Source of the DNA: Atriophallophorus winterbourni
Taxonomy: Eukaryota; Platyhelminthes; Trematoda; Plagiorchiida; Microphallidae
Length of the DNA stretch: 64,000 nucleotides
Assembly: GCA_013407085.1 (NCBI GenBank)
Contig: JACCGJ010005442.1
Coordinates: 1-64,000 of the forward strand
Direction: 5' to 3'
Shown piece by piece: positions 22,379 to 34,689 of this stretch. Within the stretch, counting starts at the first letter, position 1, and every line of letters starts with the position of its first letter. The notes below the pieces were generated by a model. It was not told the DNA's origin. It ran no database searches and saw only the letters and a list, made by a program, of their open reading frames with translations. A program made the position numbers and the translations under genes.

Positions 22379-22984
22379 ATAAATCTCTTGGAAAGATGTT
22401 ATTGTATATTATGTAGACAAGACCCCTGTAGCAAAAGCATCGAAGTAGGGAGAAGCAACTCAGTAAACCAACATATAGCTGCTCTAATTTATCGATAACG
22501 CACCAGACGACGGTTTTGCAGCTATAGTTGTTTGTTGAAGAAAACCACGTTGAATAAAAGGCGGATAAGCACATTTTTTATTAATTTTTGTATAATTTCT
22601 GCGCCCTTTCATAAGGCTTATGCATATATTATTCACGTTTTGCTGAGAAATTATTTTTTGTTTTGATGTGGATTGAGCTGCTGTTACAAATCATGATTGT
22701 TATGTAATTGGAATAATGTGTTATATATATAAATCCATAAAAACATATTTGTTAGTGATACGTAGGAAAATATTCAATGATAACGCACCGCCAGGTCCTG
22801 GTTGACCTTCATGTGTTAGTGAGTGAATATTGTAAGATAATGAAATGTTATAATGAGTCAAATTCGGTTGATGTTTACGTGTTTGGTCGCTGATAAAAAA
22901 AATTTTTTATATTTAATTTCAAAATTTGGCGACATGATTACCTGTATAATTATTCAACGTAAACTCATTTTTTTTAGTTAATGG
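22379..22984. repeat. Diverged satellite at the left edge of the array
   Basis: From about 22690 the sequence matches the 5' part of module A: a TATATATAAATCC start, TTTGTTAGTGATACGTAGG, GATAACGCACCGCCAGG, then GGTTGATGTTTACGTG. It is more diverged than the copies further right. The first 300 bases are unassigned. Confidence 0.6.
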
Positions 22985-25432
22985 GATAATATTCTATTTT
23001 ATAGCGGCTTCAAGTCATTTGATCTAACAAGCTAACATGTTATTACATTGCAACCATTGTAACAGCGTATTTTGAATATTTATTCGCATATTCTAGAGTG
23101 GCAGCTTTGCGAATTCGAAATCTAGTTTCTAGAGAATTTATGTTTCACCTAATTTTGAATGAATTATGTTGATTTTAATGCCCAACATATTATGATTGTC
23201 ATGTAGTTATATTAATGTGCTATATGTAGAAAACCGTAGAAATATATTTATTATTGGAACGTTAGTTAAAATGTCATTGTCGACGAACCGGGTAATGGTG
23301 GTAATGGTCGATCTTCTGTTTGTAAATGTTGTAAAAAAAGAAATGTTATATTAAGTGGAATTCGTTGATTTATAAATTACGTAAGAAATACAAAAAGACA
23401 GCATTTGCGTAAATGCAGACTTCAAAAATCTTTTCCATATAAAACGAAAACAAATATTCATTAGTGATAAGTAGGATAACAATGATTCTTAACACAGCTT
23501 TTTTGATGATAGAATAGTAAATATTGTTGTGTGATTTTTTCAAATAATGATATGTCATATTGAGTCAAATTCGTCTTGACGTTTATCTTTTGCCGTGTCT
23601 AAATTTTTTCGATAACTAATAATGAAATCACAAATTCACACTATTTGCAATAATACAAAAATCAAATATCTTGTTCGTAGTTTTCAGAGATAATATTCTA
23701 TTTTATAGCGGCTTCAACTCATTTGATCTAACAAGCTAACATGTTATTACATTGCAACCATAGTAACAGCGTATTTTGAATATTTATTCGCATATTCTAG
23801 AGTGGCAGCTTTGCGAATTCGAAATCTAGTTTCTGGAGAATTTATGTTTCACCTAATTTGGAATGAATTATGTTGATTTTAATGCCCAACATATTATGAT
23901 TGTCATGTAGTTATATTAATGTGCTATATGTAGACAACCGTAGAAATATATTTATTATTGAAACGTAAGTTAAAATGTCATTGTCGACGAACTTGGTAAT
24001 GGTCCTAATGGTCGAGCTTTTGTTTGTAAATGTTGTAAAAAAAAGAAATGTTATATTAATTGGAATTCGTTAATATTTTGATTACGTAAGAAATACAAAA
24101 AGACAGCATTTGCGTAAATGCAGACTTCAAAAATCGTTTCCATATAAAACGAAAACAAATATTCATTAGTGATAAGTAGGATAACAATGATTCTTAACAC
24201 AGCTTTTTTGATGATAGAATAGTAAATATTGTTGTGTGATTTTTTCAAATAATGATATGTCATATTGAGTCAAATTCGTCTTGACGTTTATCTTTTGCCG
24301 TGTCTAAATTTTTTCGATAACTAATAATGAAATCACAAATTCTCACTATTTGCAATAATACAAAAATCAAATATCTTGTTCGTAGTTTTCAGAGATAATA
24401 TTCTATTTTATAGCGGCTTCAACTCATTTGATCTAACAAGCTAACATGTTATTACATTGCAACCATAGTAACAGCGTATTTTGAATATTTATTCGCATAT
24501 TCTAGAGTGGCAGCTTTGCGAATTCGAAATCTAGTTTCTGGAGAATTTATGTTTCACCTAATTTGGAATGAATTATGTTGATTTCAATGCCCAACATATT
24601 ATGATTGTCATGTAGTTATATTGATGTGCTATATGTAGACAACCGTAGAAATATATTTATTATTGAAACGTAAGTTAAAATGTCATTGTCGACGAACTTG
24701 GTAATGGTCCCAATGGTCGAGCTTTTGTTTGTAAATGTTGTAAAAAAAAGAAATGTTATATTAATTGGAATTCGTTGATTTTTAAATTACGTAAGAAATA
24801 CAAAAAGACAGCATTTGCGTAAATGCAGACTTCAAAAATCGTTTCCATATAAAACGAAAACAAATATTCATAAGTGATACGTAGGATAACAATGATTCTT
24901 AACACAGCTTTTTTGATGATAGAATAGTAAATATTGTTGTGTGATTTTTTCAAATAATGATATGTCATATTGAGTCAAATTCGTCTTGACGTTTATCTTT
25001 TGCCGTGTCTAAATTTTTTCGATAACTAATAATGAAATCACAAATTCTCACTATTTGCAATAATACAAAAATCAAATATCTTGTTCGTAGTTTTCAGAGA
25101 TAATATTCTATTTTATAGCGGCTTCAACTCATTTGATCTAACAAGCTAACATGTTATTACATTGCAACCATAGTAACATCCGTTTTTGAATATTTATTCG
25201 CATATTCTAGAGTGGCAGCTTTGGGAATTCGAAATCTAGTTTCTAGAGAATTTATGGTTCACCTGATTTGGAATTTTGAATTATGTTGATTTTAATGACC
25301 AACATGTTATGATTGTAATGTAGTTATATTACTGTGCTATATGTAGAAAACGGTAGAAATATATTTATTATTGAAACGTAAGTTAAAATGTCATTGTCGA
25401 CGAACCGGGTAATGGTGGTAATGGTCATATGT
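22985..25432. repeat. 705-bp tandem repeat, about 3.4 copies
   Basis: The anchor GATAATATTCTATTTTATAG occurs at 22985, 23689, 24394 and 25099, giving steps of 704, 705 and 705 bp. Copies two to three are nearly identical; the edge copies diverge, as expected for an array homogenised from within. Each unit shares blocks with module A (GCAACCATAGTAACAGCG against GCAACCAAAGCAAAAGCG, then GAATATTTATTCG). Short minus-strand frames recur in each unit but show no family motif and are treated as non-coding. Confidence 0.9.
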
Positions 25433-26043
25433 CATATATATAAATCCATAAAAACATATTTGTTAGTGATACGTAGGAAAAAATTCAATGATAACGCACC
25501 GCCAGGTTGTGGTTGAGCTGAAGCTGTTGCTGTTTGAATATTACAAAATAGTGAAATATTATAAAAAATTCAAGGTCGGTTGATGTATATTTGTTGATCG
25601 CCAATATATAAATTTATTTGAAATTATTCTTGTAATTCAGCGACGTCATTATGTATATACATAACGATTCTACACCCAGTTTTATACTAATGGGATATTT
25701 ATTTATATTATGGCCGTTTCAAGTGATTTGATCGAGCAAGCTAACATCTTATTACGTCGCAACCAAAGCAAAAGCGTATTTTGAATATTTATTCGTATAT
25801 TCTGCTGTGTAAATTTTGCGAATGTCGCAATAAAACTATAAACAACTATATAATAATGTCATGATTTAAGTTTCATTTGTAAAACAGCGTGTATATGGAC
25901 TTTGCTAAATTTAGCTTCCTACAATGCACTTGGAGCTTTCTCGATTGCATCTGAAATATTCCAAAGATTTTCTATATTTTTTAATATTAAATTTATTTCT
26001 ATACGCATACTTTTGTTGTGTCCATACGAATAATCGGATAATA

Positions 26044-26096
<53 letters not shown>

Positions 26097-27572
26097 TAAT
26101 AATAATAATAATATTAATAATAATAATAATAATAAATAATATGGATATCTATCTGTCAAATAGGCGCAATATTCACTTTATTTCTATACGCATATTTATT
26201 TTGTATGAATAGGAATAACCAAATAAATAATAATGTTTCGTTTGAAAAAAGTGTTTGTATGCCAGCAAGGCATTCGTTGATTTTTCGCATGCACCTCAAA
26301 TATTCCAGATATTTTCTATATTTGTCACTTGTAAAGCGTTGCGGTTAAATAACGCACGTTAATTTGCAATGATGTTACAATTATTTCTGCAGTGCTCCAT
26401 TTTGAGGCACATCACGCTCAACGAGAATAAAACTTGGAAATGCGCAAAATACAGCGATCAGGATTCAGATTAAATTCTCTCGATTTCACATCGTTTTTGT
26501 TTGTAGCAAGCGCTTTTGCTTTTTCAATATATGCACATTTTTACATATTTCGACCACAGTGTCTGTGTAAACGATGAAAACGTCTTATATCACATATTAT
26601 TTGAAACATATCTGTTCTGCATCGAATATCATCTGAAAAATGTTTATAAGAGCAGAATCAGAAGCTATATCTCCTAGATTGAACCTTGACACACATTACT
26701 AGTTTTCATATTCACACTAAATATAGCACCAAGTTTTATTAATTTTAACATTTCTTGCACGGTTATTATTTATGTATGAAATTTTAAATGAATGTGATTG
26801 AGATTGCTAAATCATTGTGGTATTGAAGTTATATATTCTAAAACATTCATGAAACCATAAAATAATTATTAGTAATACGTTAGTATAAACTTTATGTGTA
26901 ATCACCCCGAGGTATTGATGAATTAATAGTAGTTTGCTTACGACAATCACCGTTGAAATAAGGTGGATATGCACTAAACGTTTGCTTTTTAAATTTGTCA
27001 GCGTCAACGCTTTACGAGAGATAAAAGTTAGAAAATCCTATTTGGAAGAAATGATGTGTCTTCAATCCGATGACGAATTATTTAGAGAAAATAATTTCGC
27101 CACCGTGACTCAAACCTGCGACCCCAGGGCACTTAGGCGAAGCACATGACAAATACACTACTAGCTCACTGACGAATTGTCTAAATTAGAGGTAGTTAGA
27201 TAGACTTTGTATTTCAATGCTACACCCCTTTTCAGCCTAACCAAAATTGGTAGTGGAGATAACGTTTACCCAAAGCAACTTCACACATATATTGTTGAAC
27301 CAAACATTTTTGGATATCAATTTCGATTGGTATAAGAAAATCTGGAAGCGTAATTTCTCGCAATTGTTTTTCACCAAGATTGCTATGAAAAATTTTAATT
27401 TTAATGCCTATTATCAACAAACAATACGAACTTAAATATTCCATTTAACTTCAAATCATCATATAATATATTTTAAACTGCATAACTAATTTCAACGATG
27501 GTAACAATTTTCCAACAAGCATATTATTGTGATGATAAACGATAACATTGCATAAGTTGTTTAACTGTTGGC

Positions 27573-27630
<58 letters not shown>
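25433..27630. repeat. Satellite module A, copy 1 (with TAA and TA tracts)
   Basis: Module A runs from a TTTGTTAGTGATAC block, through GCTAACATCTTATTACGTCG and CTTCCTACAATGCACTTGG (25915), a TAA tract (26040-26143, interrupted by GAT and ATT), a middle that contains a Pol III box-like segment (27100-27170), to GCGACA and a TA tract (27577-27630). Eight copies of its middle occur in the window. The stacked N-rich and L-rich frames at the TAA tract are translations of the microsatellite, not genes. Confidence 0.88.
27106..27168 (-). ncRNA. Possible tRNA-derived SINE remnant inside module A
   Basis: On the minus strand there is a TGAGCTAGTAGTG block (27156-27168) resembling a Pol III A box, followed about 40 bases on by GGTTTGAGTCA (27106-27116), which matches the B-box consensus GGTTCGANTCC at 9 of 11 positions. 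The segment between is well kept in all eight module A copies (equivalents near 29344, 36945, 39117, 44134, 46252, 52647, 54764). It could be a decayed SINE head or a chance match. No complete tRNA fold was drawn. Confidence 0.35.
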
Positions 27631-27631
<1 letters not shown>

Positions 27632-28248
27632 TGGTATTTTGTCATAAAACCATGAAAAGATATTTGTTAGTGATACTTAGGAAAAAATTCAATGATAACG
27701 CACCGCCAGGTTGTGGTTGAGCTGAAGCTGTTGCTGTTTGAATATTACAAAATAGTGAGATATTATAAAAAATTCAAGGTCGGTTGATGTTTATTTGTTG
27801 ATCGCCAATATCTAAATTTATTTGAAATTATTTTTTTTAATTTAGCGACGTGATTATGTATATACATAACGATTCTACACCCAGTTTTATACTAATGGGA
27901 TATTTATTTATATTATGGCCGTTTCAAGTGATTTGATCGAGCAAGCTAACATCTTATTACGTCGCAACCAAAGCAAAAGCGTATTTTGAATATTTATTCG
28001 TATATTCTGCTGTGTAAATTTTGCGAATGTCGCAATAAAACTATAAACAACTATATAATAATGTCATGATTTAAGTTTCATTTGTAAAACAGCGTGTATA
28101 TGGACTTTGCTAAATTTAGCTTCCTACAATGCACTTGGAGCTTTCTCGATTGCATCTGAAATATTCCAAAGATTTTCTATATTTTTTATTATTAAATTTA
28201 TTTTTATACGCATACTTTTGTTGTGTCCATACGAATAATCGGATAATA

Positions 28249-28334
<86 letters not shown>

Positions 28335-29622
28335 TAATAATAATAATAATATTAATAATAATAATAATAATAAATAATATGGATATCTATCTGTCATATA
28401 CGCGCAATATTCACTTTATTTCTATACGCATATTTATTTTGTATGAATAGGAATAACCAAATAAATAATAATGTTTCGTTTGAAAAAAGTGTTTGTATGC
28501 CAGCAAGGCATTCGTTGATTTTTCGCATGCACCTCAAATATTCCAGATATTTTCTATATTTGTCACTTGTAAAGCGTTGCGGTTAAATAACGCACGTTAA
28601 TTTGCAATGATGTTACAATTATTTCTGCAGTGCTCCATTTTGAGGCACATCACGCTCAACGAGAATAAAACTTGGAAATGCGCAAAATACAGCGATCAGG
28701 ATTCAGATTAAATTCTCTCGATTTCACATCGTTTTTGTTTGTAGCAAGCGCTTTTGCTTTTTCAATATATGCACATTTTTACATATTTCGACCACAGTGT
28801 CTGTGTAAACGATGAAAACGTCTTATATCACATATTATTTGAAACATATCTGTTCTGCATCGAATATCATCTGAAAAATGTTTATAAGAGCAGAATCAGA
28901 AGCTATATCTTCTAGATTGAACCTTGACACACATTACTAGTTTTCATATTCACACTAAATATAGCACCAAGTTTTATTAATTTTAACATTTCTTGCACGG
29001 TTATTATTTATGTATGAAATTTTAAATGAATGTGATTGAGATTGCTAAATCATTGTGGTATTGAAGTTATATATTCTAAAACATTCATGAAACCATAAAA
29101 TAATTATTAGTAATACGTTAGTATAAACTTTATGTGTAATCACCCCGAGGTATTGATGAATTAATAGTAGTTTGCTTACGACAATCACCGTTGAAATAAG
29201 GTGGATATGCACTAAACGTTTGCTTTTTAAATTTGTCAGCGTCAACGCTTTACGAGAGATAAAAGTTAGAAAATCCTATTTGGAAGAAATGATGTGTCTT
29301 CAATCCGATGACGAATTATTTAGAGAAAATAATTTCGCCACCGTGACTCAAACCTGCGACCCCAGGGCACTTAGGCGAAGCACATGACAAATACACTACT
29401 AGCTCACTGACGAATTGTCTAAATTAGAGGTAGTTAGATAGACTTTGTATTTCAATGCTACACCCCTTTTCAGCCTAAACAAAATTGGTAGTGGAGATAA
29501 CGTTTTTATATATTAGTATATCTTATATATTCATAGTAATATTCTATATATATATTTAATATATATATATATACTATATATATATAGATATAATATCTAT
29601 ATATATCTATATATACATATAT

Positions 29623-29662
<40 letters not shown>

Positions 29663-29664
29663 TA
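27631..29664. repeat. Satellite module A, copy 2, longest TAA tract
   Basis: Same order as copy 1. The TAA tract is 28245-28378, the longest in the window. The end differs: after GGAGATAACG the usual 3' segment is missing and replaced by an irregular TA-rich tract (29515-29664) with nested palindromic motifs such as TATATAGATATA. Confidence 0.88.
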
Positions 29665-30129
29665 CTGGTATTTTGTCATAAAACCATGAAAACATATTTG
29701 TTAGTGATGCTTAGGAAAAAATTCAATGATAACGCACCGCCAGGTTGTGGTTGAGCTGAAGCTGTTGCTGTTTGAATATTACAAAATAGTGAAATATTAT
29801 AAAAAATTCAAGGTCGGTTGATGTTTATTTGTTGATCGCCAATATATAAATTTATTTGAAATTATTTTTGTAATTCAGCGACGTGATTATGTATATACAT
29901 AACGATTCTACACCCAGTTTTATACTAATGGGATATTTATTTATATTATGGGCGTTTCAAGTGATTTGATCGAACAAGCTAACATCTTATTACGTCGCAA
30001 CCAAAGCAAAAGCGTATTTTGAATATTTATTCGTATATTCTGCTGTGTAAATTTTGCGAATGTCGCTATAAAACTATGAAAGCTTAATTTTTAGCGAAAT
30101 TTTGTTTCACTACAATTAGATTTAATTAT
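29665..30129. repeat. 5' part of module A leading into an HHR array
   Basis: Starts CTGGTATTTTGTCATAAAAC and runs as module A up to TGTCGCTATAAAACTATG. It then continues with GCTTAATTTTTAGCGAAATT, which matches GCTGAATTTTCAGCGAAGG of the 2,831-bp unit near 60020. The HHR array starts directly after this at ATTATAAACAAGG. Confidence 0.8.
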
Positions 30130-30664
30130 AAACAAGGTTATACTTGTATGCCAACTGTTATACTGGGTTCGTTCAACGAACCATGATGTTCAGACACAGA
30201 ATCACGAAGTGATTCTTAGTCAAAGCACTCAAGGCGCTTATGGATGACCAAAGTAATGTGTTGCTCACATCCCATCCCTTACACACCTCTACCGGTTTCA
30301 GGCTGTTTGCCATCGTCAGGTGGAGACAGTAAGATCAGGTTCAGTGAGCCTTGAAACAGTGGATTAAAGGTAAACAAGGTTATACTTGTATGCCAACTGT
30401 TATGCAGGGTTCGTACAGCGAACCACGATGTTCAGACACAGAATCACTAAGTGATTCTTAGTCAAAGCACTCAAGGCGCTTATGGATGACCAAAGTAATG
30501 TGTTGCTCACATCCCATCCCTTACACACCTCTACCGGTTTCAGGCTGTTTGCCATCGTCAGGTGGAGACAGTAAGATCAGGTTCAGTGAGCCTTGAAACA
30601 GTAGATTAAAGGTAAACAAGGTTATACTTGTATGCCAACTGTTATACAGGGTTCGTACAACGAA
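30130..30664 (-). repeat. Tandem array of 242-bp HHR-bearing units (2.2 copies)
   Basis: AAACAAGG anchors at 30130, 30372 and 30614 give two complete 242-bp units and a partial third, head to tail. Read on the minus strand each unit has CTTACTGTCTCCAC, CTGACGA, a stem II segment with GGC-AAACA-GCC pairing, GAA, ACCGGT and AGAGG (hammerhead-like cores at about 30285-30330 and 30527-30572). Each also has hairpins AGAATCAC/GTGATTCT and GGTTCG/CGAACC. The cores are weakened by a T-T mismatch at the base of stem II and an A-A mismatch in stem I. The tandem arrangement is what rolling-circle-like or tandem-transcribed ribozyme repeats show. Confidence 0.8.
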
Positions 30665-31513
30665 ATGCAAATGTCGCAAATTTAATTTTCATCAATTTTC
30701 TACTTTATTCTTAAAAATCCATTCATTACTTTGATTGAGTGCACAACCAAATAAAGGGGTCAATGCCAAGAGCTTTCATATCTCTTTTGCAATTGTTTGT
30801 TCAATTGACTGCTTCGATGAACTAAATTATAGTTTGAAAACTACAACATGCCCTTATGAATGCACTGTTATTTCAAACACATTGAGATATTTTGAGTTTG
30901 CATTAGATAATTTTGAAACTTTCTATATTGCAGTGTGAAATTCATGAATGCGGTTTCATTCATTCATACGATTTAAAAAGATACAGAGAACTGTTTTGTT
31001 AGCATCTATCCATCATTTTTAGAAGTATTAATAGAGTTACTTATGAAATTTAACAATAATTCAATGCTAAATGACAGTAAGATGGCTTTGTTTAAGATAA
31101 CATGAATATATATAACGACGAATGAACAATTACGCGGATATTTTTCTTCCTAACAAACACCTTGATTTCATTTTGAGAATGGTCATCACAAATCGAGCTG
31201 TTTGTGAAAACGCAAACATATAAGGTCACTCAGATTGGCCAAGGAGCAGGCGTTCCGTACCCATACCAACTTGGAGACAGAATACTTGAGTACACATTGA
31301 AATAAATTTCATTGGTGTCATCAATAGTTGTGGTTTGGAAAATTGATTTCAATGGGAAGGCGTGCCTAAACGCTGATAGTTATGTTCGGCAGATATTGAG
31401 TTTTTACCATGTTTTTTTTTCATTTCATGATAAACACTTTATAAATTCTGTTCGATACAATGCTGCCAAAGGTTTAGTACAATAGTTCCAGAAAGATATT
31501 GTTATTCTGGACT

Positions 31514-33937
31514 GACTTACTTGACTTGACTCATTCCTGTGAACTCCTGTTGGAGCATAGGGCTGCAACAACGCCACGCCAGCGAACTCTGTCCTGGGCT
31601 GCTATCCTCAGCTGAGTCCATGTCATTCCGGCATCCTTCGCTTCCCTCACGACTGATCTTCTCCACGATGGCTTGGGTCGTCCCACTTTCCTTTTACCTT
31701 GTGGATTCCAGTCTAGTGCTTGCCTAGTGACGTTATCAGCTGATTTACGGAGTGTGTGACCTATCCACCCCCATTTTCTTTTCTTGATGTCCTGATCAAC
31801 GGGGTTCTGGATGGTTCTACGCCATAGGTCTGTGTTTGAAATCTTCTCAGGCCACCTGATGTTAAGAATGTGACGCAAGCACTTGTTGACAAATGTTTGT
31901 ATCTTGTTGGTGATGTTGTGGGTAACCCGCCATGTTTCGGACCCGTAGAGGAGGACTGCTTTTACGTTGGTGTTAAATAAGCGGACTTTGCTGCGCTGGG
32001 ACAAGGCCTTAGATTTCCAGATGGGGTGCAGGATGTTGAACGCTACCCTCGCTTTGCTGATTCGGCTCTTCACGTCGTCTTCTGTGCCACCATCAATGTG
32101 GAGCACGCTTCCAAGGTAAACAAAGCGGTCAGTCTCCACCACGTCTTTCCCCTGTAGTTGCAGTGGCTGCTGTGGTTGGTTGTTCGATCGCATCACCTCG
32201 GTTTTCTTTATGTTGATTTTCAGGCCCGTCTTCTCTGCCTCTTCTGCTAGGCGCGTTAGCTTAGACTGTGCATGCTGTTGCTTGTGAGACAGGAGGCCGA
32301 TGTCATCCGCAAAGTCAAGGTCTTCGAGATGTTTGTTGGGGGTCCACTGGATGCCGGTGTTGCTGCCCTCTGTGGTTCTTCTCATAATCCAGTCTATGAC
32401 GATCAAGAAAATTATCGGCGAGAGCATGCAACCTTGCCTCACTCCAGTCTTCACTGGGAAGGGGTCTGTCAGCTTTCCGTTGTGGATGATTTGGCATGAT
32501 GGGTCCTAATACAGCTGTTGGATGATGTTTATCAGCTTTTGCGGGATTCCGTAGTGTTGCATTAGCTTCCATATTGTCTCCCTGTCGACGCTGTCAAACG
32601 CTTTTTCGAAGTCGACGAAGATCGCGTACAGAGGAGACTGCCATTCGATGGATTGCTCGATGATAATACGCAGAGTGGCGATATGATCTATGCATGACCT
32701 ACCTTGTCTAAACCCCGCCTGTTCTGTTCTAAGTTTCTTATCTAACGTCTTTTTCAATCTTTCAAAGATCATTCTGGTCAGTACTTTGCTGGGGATGGAC
32801 AGCAACATGATTCCTCGCTAGTTGCCGACTCCGACAGCGCCTCGAACCTATTCCTGACTTCACAGCTGAACTCTTCTGATTTCTTTTTGTCCATCAAGTA
32901 CTGTGTGTTGAACTTGTGGTACGCTCTTCCTGACGGATCGTTGAAGGACTTCAGCTTGGTCCGCATTGTTGCAACCAGCAGGTGATGGTCGGAGGCTGCA
33001 TCAGCGCCGCGCCTCACTCTGACGTCCAGCACACTACGCCTCCACTTTCTGTCTATGGTGAAGTGATCTATCTGATTTTCCGTCTTTCCATCGAGTGAAG
33101 TCCAAGTAGTCTTGTGGATCCTTTTGTGAGGGTAGATGGTGCCATCTATTACTAAGTCATTGAACGAACAAAAGTCTGTGAACAGCTCTCCGTTCTCGTT
33201 GCACGTACCCACGCCATGTCTACCCATGATGAATTCCCTGCCTGTGTTGTCATCACCGACCTTAACGTTCAAGTCGACCATGATGATCTTCATGTCTCTG
33301 CGCGAAGTCCGGTCTAAAAAGGCCTATAAAGAGTTGTAGAAATCTCCCTTCTCCTCTTCTTGGGCTGTGTTTGTTGGCGCATAACACTGGATGATGGTGA
33401 TCCTCCTTCCCTTGGAGTTGAACCTGGCTGCCATAAGTCTGGGTGAGACAGGTTCCAATGCCATTAGCGCTCTTGTAGCCTCTGGCGCTAACATTATTGC
33501 CACTCCTTGAGTGTGGCCATGATTCATATCTTCATGTCCGGAATAGATGATGGTTTCCCCTGAAGATAGTCTGTTCTGACCGCTCCCGTTCCATCGAGTC
33601 TCACATAGGCCCAGAACTTTGATGTTGTAACTTCCCATCTCTTTGGCTACCTGTGCTAATTTCCCGCTCTCATATAGGGTTCTGATGTTCCAGGTCCCTA
33701 TCCTGGTCTTTGCCTTGGTCGTGAGAAGACTTATCGGCGAGTTGGCTCCCCGAAGGCTTTCACCAGCACGCGTCATGAGCCCCACTGAAGAGAAGTCCTC
33801 CCGTCCAGGCAGCTATTGTGCAGTTTTTGTTGTCGCAGTTTCTGTAGCAGCGTTGTCTTTTACGGGGTGGGGTTGCTAGCCCCACGCCCAACTCTCCTCC
33901 TTTTTCACCCGTGCTTCGGACCGGCAGTTGGCGGAGT
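31514..33937 (-). mobile_element. RTE-clade non-LTR retrotransposon, internally deleted
   Basis: Minus-strand element of about 2.42 kb inserted in module B. The 6-bp sequence TGGACT flanks it (31508-31513 and 33938-33943) and occurs once in the three uninterrupted B copies, so it is the target duplication. The 3' end (low coordinates) ends in short AGTCA-type repeats instead of poly(A), typical of RTE elements. The 5' end carries a non-coding leader with GGCGTGGGGCTAGCAACCCC. Length is below the roughly 3 kb of full RTE elements because of a deletion between endonuclease and RT. The insertion postdates amplification of module B. Confidence 0.88.
31531..33785 (-). pseudogene. RTE endonuclease-reverse transcriptase, broken by deletion and frameshifts
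   Basis: 33785-33324: AP endonuclease start (RIGTWNIRTLYESGKLAQVA, GLCETRWNGSG with the catalytic glutamate, GHTQGVAIML). 33293-32778 in another frame: DLNVKVGDDN, then ASDHHLLVATM with the SDH motif. Near 32820 the endonuclease end joins RGIMLLSIPSKVLTRMIFER of the RT, so about 200 residues of linker and RT entry appear missing, and a stop lies just before RGIML. 32808-32506: RT with GFRQGRSCIDH and FVDFEKAFDSVD. 32454-31531: GVRQGCMLSP, DFADDIGLL (catalytic FADD intact near 32300), FVYLGSVL, GWIGHTLRK and a complete C-terminus. At least three frame changes make it inactive. Confidence 0.88.
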
Positions 33938-34689
33938 TGGACTAGCTTATATTATTTTGCTTCTATGCTTGTCTATGAGTGCAATAATTTAAAAGTACTT
34001 ACAATCAATAATTCCGGTATCATTTAATGTACACCAATTACAAAGTAGCATAATCTACCTGTAAGAGTACATAATTCTATACCTTGTAAATTTCTTAATC
34101 CTACTGAGATGTACTTATAATTATCCGTAGTTAAAGTATCAATCGACTGTCATCTTGAACATGTTTCCATGAAAAACATCGAAAGCTATATCTTCTTGAT
34201 TAATCCTCGATACACTTTACAAGTTTTCATACTTACACTATATAAATCACCAAGTTTAAATAGTGCTAACATTGCTTGCAGGTTTATCAGTTATATATAA
34301 CATTTTAAATGAAAAACTAGGTAAAGCTCTTCATTTCATGGTAGAAGTAAACAATGTCTGCATATGTTCTGGAATCATATTACCACGAGGTTGCAGGTAT
34401 ACGCCCTCTACAAAAAACGTTTTATTTAAAATATCCAATAAAATGGATTCAAAAGTGAATGCTGTTATATTGTTCTACAAACTTACCGTCCGTCTCAAAA
34501 ACTGAATTTACAAACAAAGTGAAAAAATGTTGGTTTTATTTGGTGAAACGGTAAACTGTGTTCACCAGATTTTATCGATTAGTGATTTGCATAAAATGGT
34601 CATGCAACTTATAGAAAAGCGCAATAACAAATTTCCTTCTATACTTATACTTTTGTTGTGTGCATACGTATAAACAATTTATATAATAA

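Larger units (their letters stand above)
30665..34689. repeat. Satellite module B, copy 1, split by an RTE insertion
   Basis: B begins ATGCAAATGTCGCAAATTT, holds AAAGGGGTCAATGCCAAGAG (shared with the C-terminal part of the RTE-like element), ATATTGCAGTGTGAAATTC and TTCTGGACTAGCTTATATT, then GCAGGTATACGCCCTCTAC. The RTE element 31514-33937 interrupts it; the three other B copies are uninterrupted at that point (42208, 48078, 50721). Small plus frames of about 67 codons recur in each B but lack coding signs. Confidence 0.85.

Noticed and set aside
24756..24968. Minus-strand frames of 62-70 codons in each 705-bp unit
   Set aside because: They are copies within a tandem repeat, with no recognised motif and an AT-driven hydrophobic composition.
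26934..27149. A 71-codon plus frame repeated in eight module A copies
   Set aside because: It recurs only because the module is repeated. An equally conserved frame overlaps it on the other strand, changes between copies show no coding bias, and its 3' part covers the Pol III box-like segment.
28129..28397. Asparagine-rich (plus) and leucine-rich (minus) frames
   Set aside because: Both are translations of the TAA microsatellite and its complement.
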